From Rhinopomastus cyanomelas (lineage: Eukaryota; Chordata; Aves; Bucerotiformes; Rhinopomastidae): 64,000 nt of DNA. Below the pieces are notes generated by a model, which was not told the origin of the DNA, ran no database searches, and was given only the letters and a program-made list of their open reading frames with translations. The DNA is taken from assembly GCA_013400115.1 (NCBI GenBank), contig VXBP01005102.1, positions 372,001-436,000 on the forward strand, written 5' to 3'. Positions within the stretch are counted from its first letter, which is position 1; every line of letters starts with the position of its first letter. Below are positions 48,475 to 59,100 of this stretch, piece after piece. Made by a program: the position numbers and the translations under genes.

Positions 48475-51400
48475 ACAACCACTCAGCAAATACAACAAGC
48501 GAAGTCTCCCCAGCACATCCTGTCAATGCCTGTGCTGGTACTGACCAGTCCCAAGTGCTTTTGTCTTTCTGTGGTTGTGTTCCTTTACCAGTTCTAGCAC
48601 GCGTGTATTGAGAGACAGTGTGTTGGGATCTGTGCAAAAGGGATTCTACTGTCCTGGTACTTTAAAAATAATTGTTAAAAAAGTGTATAAATGTAGTAAC
48701 AGATGATGTTGCAAAACTTCCAGGTCTGGCAGCAGATGGTGCCACTATGTGAAGGCACACAGGCACACATAGATACATGAGTGTGTGTGTTCATGATAAA
48801 GGAGGTTGCAATATGTGTGTGGTCAGAGGCTGGTGATTAGCATCTCTCCTTATGCACACACTACATTTATATCCAGTGTGCCCAGTGGTGAGAAGAACCT
48901 TTGTGGTGCTGCGTTTTCTGTGAAGCTGGGCTAACCCGTCGCAAGCAAAGGCAGAAAAGAAATAGAAATTGGGAAAGGCTCTTTCTGTGGTGAAATTGCG
49001 TATGTTTAATAACACTGTATGTGTAATTTACATTCAGAAAGGTGGAGGAGGAGAGACAGTATCAGACTGTATGGCTTTAACCTTCTCCTCTGAGGCTGCA
49101 CACGCACTTCAGTTTGCAGCTAAGTACCATATGTTTTCCTACTTAGTTGGCATTAAAATTTATATAGTAGTATGTGTTACCTGGAGTGTCTGAGAGCCTG
49201 TGCCTCTTCCACTCCGCTCCCATCCGCAGCAGGTCGTGAGGAAAGACCTGGTCTTAAAATAGCTCATGGTTACTGGAATTTGCCATCTCATAACTATAAG
49301 TTTTCAAAATATATATTACACGTACCTGCCCTTTATACCCAGACCCACAGGCATCTGATTCTGACAGAGCTGCAGGGCCACAGCTCACTGCTGATGCAGC
49401 AGCAGGGCTTCAACAGGCTTACTGTGAGGCTGAATATAGCCATTTTCATTGAAGGTACCTAGTTTTGTTGTCCATCAAAATTCACTCTAGCTCATGTGAT
49501 CCCGTGCTCTGCTGGCGTAAGTGCAGTGGAGGGCGCAAAGGTGAAGTCAGGAATTTACTGAGTTTTCTTGTACTCTTTTCTTGCTGAAGAAGAAACGAAT
49601 ATGATTTTCAGCTGAATCTGACACCAAAGCATTAGCTTCAGGCTTCAGGCACATCTAACGTGCCTGGTTTTATGGTTAGTAATGGGAGCTAATAACTATG
49701 AGTTTCACTTCTGCCTTGAAAACAGCTATTTCAAAATAATCTGAACAGCCAATCTCCCCCGTGCATGTGTATTTCTGCAGATTTTTATTAGGAGCAGCTT
49801 GGTTGTGTGGGAGAAGCTGGCTGTGACCCTAGCTTGGCTTGTGACCCCCACTGTGCTTGGCCCTGTGCAAAGAGAGGGGAAATAGCCTTGCCCCAGCTCT
49901 GTTGATTTCTCTTGGACTGGGCTCTTTTGGTCAGAGTTCGTTTGATGGAATGGAGCCTGCTTAGACTGGGCTGGAGTTCAGCAGGCGCTTTGTGATCTGC
50001 GTGAGGTTTCAGCTTGTGTGAGCCAGTGTGCAAGTGTGTGTTTTCCTCCTTTTGCTCCCATTTAAAAATTGAAAGTGTTTTTTTTTGAGTGTAGTTGTTC
50101 AAGTGTTCATAAACTTTGTAAAGCTTGAGCATTGCATAGGTGAGGGATGGCACTGCCCGATGAGTGGAGAAAGCCTGCTTGCTTATGTGTTTGGTTTTTT
50201 TTGACTCCTGGGCCTCAGTCACCATCATTAATGGTGGAAATGTCCTTTTCCCTCAGTGGGCCTCCCTTGCCTTTCCTGTTCAGGGAAAAAGCAGCAATCA
50301 AACAGAATATTGCATATTTCTCTCAGTGGTTCACAGGGTAGTAGTTGTGGCCAGTGCTTTTCATTTTCTGCAGCAACCCAAACCACTCTCACCACTGAAA
50401 TTTCTGTTTCTGTGGCTGAGGAAAGTAGTGAAAGCTTTCTCCCACTTTCCTGTGAAAGGTGTGACATGCCTGAGTGGTTTCTCCTTGCAGGTGCTTTCCT
50501 AGAAGAGCACCTGATAGAGGATGGGGAGGGAAAGACTAAGAGGGTTCCAGATCTCCAAGCACCAGCCCCTGTGCTGTGCCTTTGTGAAATGAAGAAGAGG
50601 TGGTCACATAGCCCTGCAGCCGCAGCCACCACTCACAGGGACATTGCACTCCGTCCCCTCAGGGGCAGCAGGGTGACCGTGTTGAAGATGCACCACTTGT
50701 CACTGCTCTTAACACGGTGTGACTCAGTGTAATGGTGACAACACTGCCTCCTCAAGGGTGGAAATGGTGCTTTTTCCGATGCAGGAAGCCATGGATATTC
50801 TAGCTGGGAGCCCACCTGTACCTATATGGCAACTGCCTTAGTGCTTTGTTTTCTCACTCCCACTATCCCAGACTGGTTGTCCACTCTCACCTGAGGCAGG
50901 GCAAGATTGACCATAACTCAGGGCTGCATGTCCACTCACATTTTGTGCCTCGCTGTGCCAACAAAATCCATGTTGAAATCCACTGGCAGGCAGCTTCCAT
51001 GACTTTGAATAGTAAATACAAATCTCTCCCTCTCTGTGCGTCTCTCTCTGTGTTATTAAGCTGACAGGCATTTAGCCAATTATCCAGTCGTCATCTCAGC
51101 TGTATTTATGGAGGAGGAAGAGACAACGTGCACAGCTCTTGTCTCCAGGGCTTCAGCTGAGTCTCCCTTGTGTGCGGTAGCGTTTTCCCTTATGCGAGCT
51201 GCTTAGGACACTCAGGGAGATAAACTAATGAACGAGATGAGTTGAGAGGGATGGGGAAGCAGGGGGTGGAGGGGAAAGGGGTCTGCTCCCTCAGACCAGG
51301 CATGTGCCAGAGCTGTCACTGCTCTCCACTGTTTGTGTTTATGCATGTTTGCACTGTGGTGCAGTGTGTGTGCCATTGTTGCATAAGGTTGTGATGGATG

Positions 51401-53564
51401 GGGAATGCCATGGCTGTGGGTACTTGAAAAGTCATTTTGCAATAGTCCAGAGTTAGGAACTCTGTGCAGCAGCAGACTGAGCCTATGCCTTGAATTAGGA
51501 AGGGACATGCTGTGAACCTGTGCCTTGGGTCAGAGGCCGCCTCTAAGTCCATGATGTGGTATTGCACCTAAAACATACAGCCTGTGCTGGCTGAAGTGTT
51601 TACCCCAAACAGCAGAATTCAGGCAAATAGCACTGAAGTGTTCTGTGAATATTTTCGTGAATGTTAAAAATGAATTCGCTTTGGCTGCAGCTGTGCTTCC
51701 TTTGTGTGTATGCATGTGTGTCTCTTTTTCTCGCTCCCTTGTGAACAATCTGAGTGGATGAGTTTTCCTCGCCCTGGTGTTCATGGACAGAACGTTTAAA
51801 ACAGGTTCACAGATGAGCAAACAAGGGTATAGCTGCAACTTCTGCAGATGAAGTACCTGGCTGTACAGATTTGCAGGCACTTGCCCCTTCTTCCCCTCTG
51901 ACACTAACTTTGTACATACCCCCTGTGGTGTTCTTGATGTATATTTGTATAGGATGCTGCTCGGGGAGCACTGGATGTAGTTCTTACAACCTCTCACCAG
52001 AGGCTGAGCTTCAAAGCAGTTGAACAAGTGAGACGTGGAGCTGATCACAGCTTGAGCCATGATAATTTATGTGCATGTGACAAGAGAAAATTACCTTTAA
52101 ACTCTGCACCCAACTAATCAATCTTGTAGCAGCCTGGTTTAGCTAGGAAAGGTGTGTCAGGCCAAGCCTATCAAGCTCAGAAAAAGAGAGGTTAAAATGT
52201 TCTAACGTCATTATCTCTTTCTTTTGGAGAAGAGGAGCCCCAGTGACAAAGCCTAGCTGACTTCTTCACACTAGCTCCTTTCTAGTGAGCCCCATTCCCA
52301 ACCCCCAGCCAGATTTCCACCAGGAATCAGCAGGAATTTGTCCACAATTAGACCTCATGTTTGTCTTGTCAGGGAACAGATAAGAAGAGCGTGTGCCAGA
52401 GGGCACCAAACATAAATAAGCAGGCTCGAATTGGAAGATGCTCTTGAGGGGACTGAAGACACTGTGAGGTAACAGCCTTATTGACTGCTGCAGGTAGCAC
52501 TGCAACATTAGGAAATCCCCATTTGGTTTGGAGTCTTTTCTGTGCTTGGAGAAACATGGGATTCAGGGAGCAATTAGACCCTGAAAAATTATTGTCTCTT
52601 CTCTGCCAAATACAGTATAATATGATCTGCAGTCTCCCTGCCTGCAGCTATGGAGCAGGAAGCATTTGCCAGCTGAGGCAGTTGTTTATTGGGGTTTCGT
52701 AGGAGAAAGGACCATTTGAGCCTCCTTCCTCATATGAGCAAGGGTGTGCATGTGTGAGCTGTGATTCAGGGGAACCTCTTTGTCCCATTATTAGCAGTCT
52801 CACTGAGCCAAAGAACAGGGAAAATTTTTAAGCTGGTGGAAGAGGAAGCTGAAACTCCTGCAGCCTGCCTTCAACCTTCGCCCATCTGCCACCCTCTTAG
52901 CCTTCAGCATTCTGGTTACATAGGAATGGTCTTTCCATAACCCCCTGCCATTCCTCAAGGAGAATTTCCTCGCCTCCAGCTCTGCAGGCTGACTCCATAG
53001 AGTTAGCCTGGCTCTCTCCGCTTAGCATGACCTTGATGCCCCATATCTTACCAAGCATCCACTGTCCTCTGCTGTGGGGACATCTACCACCACCACATCT
53101 TTGCTTCCTGAGCAGCAGAACCTACAGATGCACTGGTTAACTTCCCCTAGCCAGTCACAGCTGTCACCACCCATTTACCCTGTGCCACTGGCCATCAGGG
53201 TGGCTGGCAGCATGACAGAAAGACAGTCGGGCACTGGAGCAAATGTGAGGGAGCAAACTGCTTTCCAGAGCTCTTCGAGGTGCCACAGGAAAATGACACA
53301 CACATCCACACAGTTGTTGATGTGCACAGGCCATCCACCCACACGGGTGTATTGCCTGTTTCTTGGACTACCTGCTGATTTAACTGAAACTAGTCCTGGG
53401 TGTGGTGTTGCTGAGATGATGGTGCTAGCGCTGTGCGCAGACAGTCCTATGCATGCAAGCAAGGACCTTTGTGAATAAGCTGAGTTTGTGTTCCGTGAAC
53501 CTCAAGCCTCACAATAAGAAGCTAAGCAAATGCAGCCCCCTTGTAGTGACTTCTGTGACTGTGG
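48475..53564 (+). other. LSAMP: LSAMP intron 1, no gene or repeat recognised
   Basis: About 5.1 kb of non-coding DNA. Open frames of 134-176 codons occur on both strands (for example minus 51530-52060 and plus 50256-50732). They overlap one another, show no domain and have no splice context, so they are treated as chance. Confidence 0.65.
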
Positions 53565-53718
53565 TGATTGTAGAAGTGGTCATGACCCCTGGAAGTATTT
53601 AAAAAAACATATAGATGGAACATCGAGGGGTATGATTTAGTAGTGACCTGACAGTGCCGGGTCAGTGGTGGAACTTGATGATCTGAATGGTCTCTTCCAA
53701 CCAAAAAGAGCCTGTGAC
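53565..53718 (+). mobile_element. CR1 LINE, diverged 3' end
   Basis: Recognised by acccctggaagtatttaaaa, catatagatggaacatcgag, tttagtagtgacctgacagt, the block ggaacttgatgatctgaatg, and gtctcttccaacc with a decayed tail (cctgtgactc). This is the 3' layout of the CR1 group that ends in 'tggatgtgtttaaaa' and 'ttggacttgatgatct'. It is old and 5'-truncated. Confidence 0.82.
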
Positions 53719-53763
53719 TCTCCCTCAGTTTTTCCACTAATTGTGGTCACCTAGCCCTCATTG

Positions 53764-54475
53764 CAGATGACACCAAGTTGCGTGAGAGCGTTGATCTAAC
53801 TGAGAGCGAGGAGGCACTACACAGGGACTTTGACAGACTCGATACACGGGCTGAGGTAAATTGAGCTTCAGCAAAGCCAAGTGCTGGGTCCTGCACCTGG
53901 GCCACAAGTCCATGCAGCTAGAGGTGGCAGAAGAGCGGCTAGAAAGCTATCAGGCAGAAAGGGTCTTTGGGGTGCTAATTGACAAGCAACTGAACATGAA
54001 CCAGCAGTGTGCCCAGATGGCCAAGAAGGCCAACAGTATCCTGGCTCATATTAGAAATAGTGTTGCAAGCAGGGCTAGGGAAGTGATCATTCCCCTGTAC
54101 TCAGCACTGGTGGGACCCCCCCCCCCGCCCCAAGTACCGTGTTCAGTTTGGGGCATCTCAGTACAAGAAAGACATTGAAGTGCTGGAGCAGGTGCAGAGG
54201 AGAGCAGCTATGCTGGTGAAAGGCCTGGAGAACAAGGCTTACAAAGAGTGACTGACGGAACTGGGTCCTTTAGTCTGAAGAAGAGAAGATTGAGAGGAGA
54301 CCTTACTGCTCTCTGCAACTATCTGAAAGGGCATTGTAGAGAGGTAGGCGCTGGCCTCTGCTCACAACTGAACAATGGTAAGACTAGAGGGAACCGCCTA
54401 AAGCTGCATCAAGGTTTAGGAAAATTTCTCTCTGAAAGGGTTGTGAAGCATTGGCTGGAACTCTGAAGTCCTTGT
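53764..54475 (+). mobile_element. CR1 LINE, ORF2 C-terminal half, tail missing
   Basis: Begins at the ADDTKL part of the reverse transcriptase active-site region (ttgcagatgacaccaagttg). It continues with SFSKAKCWVLHLGHKS, KANSILAHIRNSVASRAREV and IIPLYSALV. An 11-base C run at 54116-54126 disrupts the frame. It then passes through tgctggagcaggtgcagagg, gaagagaagattgagaggag, and 'SERVVKHW' near 54430-54460. The 3' UTR and tail are absent. It is of the same subfamily as the copy at 55057. Confidence 0.9.
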
Positions 54476-55056
54476 GGAAACCAGTATCCTGGCGGCTTTT
54501 ACACCTAAAGGAAACCTGAGATTGGCATCCATAATCAGGAGCAGAAGGTGCTGCAGGCAATCTGTCTTCCTAGCACTACATTAAACCCTTTTTAGTTCTA
54601 TCAGCTAAATATCAAATTATCTGTCCACCCACACATCCTCCCCACTGCATCAACTGTGCTTAGTGATGGGCCATCTGTAGGACTTCTACTCGGGCAAGGT
54701 GGTCTACAGGGGTTCTTGCGTAACATGCTTCATGCGTATTTATTGGCCTTTAGAGTGGCATTTCTTCCCTTCCTAGTCTCCTGGCCGGTCTCCAGTACTG
54801 GTGATGAATCAGAGGCAGGCAGGTCTATCCATTTGAAAAGTGTGTCCCTAAGTGGAGGAACACCTGCGGTTTTCTTACCTGAGCTGTGAAGTGGTACTTA
54901 AATGCAGACTAGGTACATCAAGAACCTTGGGCATGGTCTGATCAGTTTGCCTTTTAAATGCCTTTTTTTTATTCCCACATGGACCTCAAACTGGGATCAA
55001 CACTCACCTCTCAGAGAAGAGAGAAGAAAGGGCTGGATGATGGGTCAAGGCTTTGG
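54476..55056 (+). other. Spacer between CR1 copies
   Basis: About 580 bases of unique intronic sequence with no recognised gene or repeat. The last part (54980-55056) may include the diverged start of the following CR1. Confidence 0.55.
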
Positions 55057-55635
55057 GTCAAAGCCAACTGCTGCATCCTGCACTTGGGTCAAAAGAAGGA
55101 AGTAAGAAAGTGATTGCCCCCTCACTCTGTGCACTGGTGAGGCCACATCTCAAGTACTGTGTTCAGTTTGGGGACCTCACTGGAGTGGGTCCAAAGAAGG
55201 GCAACAAGGCTGATGAATGGCCTGGAGATAAAGCCTTATGAAGAGTGGCTGAGAGGGCTGGGGCTGTTTAGTCTGAAGGGGAGAAGGTTGAGGGAGAAAC
55301 TTTATTGCTTCCTACAACTACCTGGAGGGAGGCTGTTGAGAGGTGGAGTTTGGTCTCTAAGTAATAAGTGATAGGATAAGAGAAAATGGCATCAAGTTGC
55401 TTGAGGGGAAGTTTAGGTTAGATGTTAAAAAAAACTTCAGTGAAAGGGTCAGCAGACACTGGAACAGGCTGCCCAGGGAGGTGGTTGAATTGACATCCCT
55501 GGATGTGTTTAAAAGTCATGTAGATATGGAGCTTAAGGTCATGGTTTAGTAGTGGGCTTGGTACAGTTAGGTTACTGGTTGGACTCAGTGCTCTTGAATG
55601 TCTTTTCCAATCTAGAAGATTCTATAATTCTATGA
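55057..55635 (+). mobile_element. CR1 LINE, ORF2 end and 3' tail with internal deletion
   Basis: Starts with the 'KANCCILHLGQ' segment (aagccaactgctgcatcctg), then jumps at about 55100 to 'REVIAPSLCALVRPHLKYCVQF', skipping about 60 codons present in the copy at 53764. It continues with gaagagtggctgagagggct, gctgtttagtctgaagggga, gacactggaacaggctgccc and ggatgtgtttaaaagtcatg, ending with ttggactcagtgctcttgaa and the tail attctataattctatga. Degenerate and inactive. Confidence 0.92.
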
Positions 55636-55959
55636 CATGGAGCACATTTTGTAGTGCCATTTAATGTCTTTCTGGATGCCATGTTGCATTTTGTTCTAGT
55701 AGTGTCCCTACTTCAGGAGTAGTGTTAGTTGCTTTCTGATGGCGATACATTGAAGTCTTGTGTCTGTTTGGGGTACTTCATGCATTGTCAGTGAGGAGAG
55801 ATGGATGGAAATGGGGCTTCTAGAAAGAAAGAATATGGGACTATTAAGAAATATGAATAAGAGCATGCAGATTCATAAGATACAGATGAAAGCAATTACG
55901 TCTTCTGCAGGAGATGCAGATGAATGGTTTAGGACTGCAGCAAGTGAGACAGGATGAAT
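55636..55959 (+). other. Intronic spacer
   Basis: Unique sequence between two CR1-like segments. Nothing recognised. Confidence 0.5.
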
Positions 55960-56165
55960 GTCAGTAAGAAGTCTGCAACAGTGAGGATAGCAAAACAGCG
56001 AATCAAACTGCCTTGGGAGACTTGTAACTTCATCATTGGAGGGGTTTAAGGACAGCCTAGACATGTACAAGGAGTGACAGATGCCACAAATGACAAAGTA
56101 GACCTGATCCATCCTTCACAGAGAAGAACAGACTAGATGGTTTCTTTGGGTCTCTTCCACTTTTG
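55960..56165 (+). mobile_element. Probable ancient CR1 3' end
   Basis: A degenerate match to the CR1 ORF2 end and 3' UTR. gcgaatcaaactgccttggg parallels 'aacaggctgcccagg', ttcatcattggaggggttta parallels 'ccatcattggagatattcaa', and acagactagatggtttcttt with gggtctcttcc parallels the terminal 'ctagatgatctcc...gtcccttcc' block. The tail is no longer recognisable. Confidence 0.55.
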
Positions 56166-59100
56166 ATTGGCAGAAGCGTGGACAGAAAGGCAGCTGAAAA
56201 ATTCAGAGAAGTGCCTCAACAAGGAGCCAAGTGATTCTGTCTGGGAGGTTCTTACCTATTTCTTCTGCTGTGAGAGCCCTTCTCTCTTCCGTTCTAGGAA
56301 TGGTGTGCTCCAAGGAGTCTATCCGGGGCCACTGTAGTCCAAGCATATGACACTTAATGACACAACCTTGCAAGACGAGGTAGGAATCAGTGTCAATTGA
56401 TTCCTAAAACCAGTTTTCTTTTTGAGGGACTCAGGTCTTTTTCTCCTCTGCTGTCCTTAGACAGCAACAGAACGTATAGGGTGTTTAACGAGAAGTACGC
56501 TATGAGAAGCAAGTAGACGGTTCAGTGTTTTACCCTGGGAAAGGGCGAGAATTGTGTTCACCTCATGAGACTTTATAAGCAGGTTCCACTAGTGAAGTGC
56601 TACCTTCCCCTGGTGTGACATTGCCTTGTGCATTGGGATATGAACCAATGACATTCAGGATCCCTGTGAGGGGTGGACGTGGTACAGTGTGTGAGTGCTT
56701 TTGGGGATGTTCACCACGAGGGCCGTGGTGCGTGTGACGTAAGACACAAAGCAGGACAGCCCATGAGTCTTGCAGCCACTCAGTGGCATGTCTTAAGCAG
56801 TGAATTGGGTGACGCATGAAGCAACCAAAAAAGCCCAGTACAGTGAAGATGTAGGGGAGAGTAGAGAAATGATGTTTTAGGAGGGTGAGAAGCAAATCAA
56901 GAGAGAAAAAGCTTTTTGAAGAAGGTGAAGGGAAGAGTGTACAGGGGCCTGCTGTAAAATTTAGACGAATGTGCTTGGTCTTAATCTTCCTCTGGCTGTA
57001 GTGACCCAGGCTGTTGCTAACCTGGCTAGGCAAGCTGCCAGAGGCTGTCTCCATTGCTCAGCCATCGTCCACTCTCAACCTGTCTTCGACTCATGTTTTC
57101 TTGTCAGCATTTCTCTACCACAGATCGATTTCTCCTTGGCTCATGCCAGCAATTTTAAGCGTAGAGAGAAACTTCCTCTCGGCGGTGAGAGATAATCAAG
57201 CTGAATATTACCCATCTCTGAAGTGCAGGCAGTCCGTGAGCAGAGCCAAAGTCAATATCTCGGCAGATGTTGCCCTGCATTGATTTATCTTCTCCTAGAG
57301 CAGGGCGGATGGCCTTAAAGAAGGCAGCACAGTCACCTGGCCAAAACATTTGCAGGCTACATTAGCTTACTTGATTTGGTCTCTCCTCAGTGTCTGGGGG
57401 TACGAGAGCGTGGTGCCAAACTCACAAATCCCTCCTTTGCTCCTGTGTTCGCACCAGTGTTACTCCCTGTGCCGAGACAGATCCTGGGCTTAGAGCACCA
57501 GCTCATGGTGCTGAGCTAAGCCAGCCTCATTTACTGGCTTAATGGAGCCAGTAGACAAATGTCTGTGCTGCTGGTGGGGCAGGGCAGATGAGCAGGAGAC
57601 AGATGCCCCAAAGGGTCCTTGCAGCATTGGGAGTTTCTCCTTGCAGGGAACCTGCATGTGAAAGAGGGGGAAGGAAGGAGAGAGGAAACTTGAATGAACA
57701 GGGAGGGAGCAGCACAGTTGGGGTAGACTGACAGGGCTCCTTTTCAAGTCAGAGGAATTATATCCAGACGATTGCTATGCATGACAAGGTAGGAGGAAGG
57801 GGGGCTGCTTGCAGACAGGAGTGGTAGTGGAGGCAGGCTTTAGGGGAACAGTTGCCAGCTAGGAGGACCAAGTCAGAGTGCTGCTTCTGGACTTTGCCTT
57901 GTCAGGGCAAGCTGACAAAGGTATGCGATGCTGCCTATGTAAAGTTCAACTTCACCGTCCTCTAACATAATGCAGTCTCTGTTCTCAAAGACCTTTGAGC
58001 TCTTTTCCTGCATCTGGAAGCTGCAGGTTTGGTCTGGCAGGAAAGGGCCTCCAGTACAGCAGGCAGGGGGGCTTTTCAAAACCACAGCTAAAGAGAAACC
58101 ATCTGTGTGATATCAAGTAACAGGCTCACACAGGCAAAACCCATCCCTTTTGGTCCCATCCTGTTCCGCTCAGCCCCCTTCCCCAGCCCTGGCTGAGCCC
58201 TTCACAGCTCCCCTCTACCTAGCCTGCTGCTTTCACGCTGTAGCGGCAGGCACTGCACAGAGACACACACACACATGTCTGGTTCTGCAGTCTCCCTGAG
58301 GGCCTGGACAGATGCTGATTGTCTTTGTGCCCAGTTGGGGACAGCAGGAATCATTATAAATAGAATCAATTCCTTGCATAGCAAAGAGAAAAGTTTCCCC
58401 TAGAAGTCCATCTCTCTGCTCCCAGGACTTGCTGGGAGGTCTCTTAAATGTCACAGTGCGCTTGCAGCAGATAGTACCTCTGGAGGCTTCTCGTGGGTTC
58501 AGGTCTTGATAGAGGCAGAAAGTGGAACAAGTTTATTGAACCTCTCCTCACAGCCTAACTCTTTCTGCCCATCTTTGTCTCTTTTATGTAAATATATCTT
58601 CTGTTCAGAAGAGGCTTGGTACTGAATTAGGAGAAGCTCTAGAAGTGAGTGCTTAAGATGTGTAAGCCTGATGTGCTGGGGGAAGAAACAGGTTTAGAGC
58701 AGTGGAGGGGTTGCAGGGGCAGAGCTGGCATGGGGAGCCCCAGGTTGGGAGTTGGGGGAGACAGCCAATTACTTATCACAGGAGACAGGTGCTTTAAGTG
58801 TGAGCAAAATTCAAGGAACTAAGATGCCTAAGGTTCCTTCTGCTCCCCTCTAGGCTTTGATTTGCTTCTGTTTAGAGGCACAGTTGTTTATCCTTCCTCT
58901 CCCCTGCTCCATGCCAACATGGAGAGAGTAGTGTGTAACACCTGTGGGCAGGTGAAGCCCTTTCCATCTCTCTAGCTGATACCAGGCTCTGTCCTGCTGA
59001 CAGCAGCCGGACATCTCCTGCTGCAGCACCATTTCAGCCTTAGGCACTGCTGGAGCTTGTGTTTGCATCAGCAAATGTTCCTTTGCTGAGGGTTTGTGGC

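Noticed and set aside
50256..50732. Overlapping plus (158 codons) and minus (134 codons) frames
   Set aside because: Open frames on both strands over the same bases reflect low stop density in the local composition, and no protein family is recognised.
51530..52060. 176-codon minus-strand frame, the longest in that part of the intron
   Set aside because: No recognisable domain, no splice context and low-complexity pieces (MHTHK). It is consistent with a chance open frame.
54116..54126. Polyproline stretch in a translated frame
   Set aside because: It is an 11-base C homopolymer inside a dead CR1 copy, not a functional proline-rich motif.
56563..57054. 163-codon minus-strand frame
   Set aside because: No motif or known similarity, and it overlaps an unrelated plus-strand frame. 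Treated as chance.
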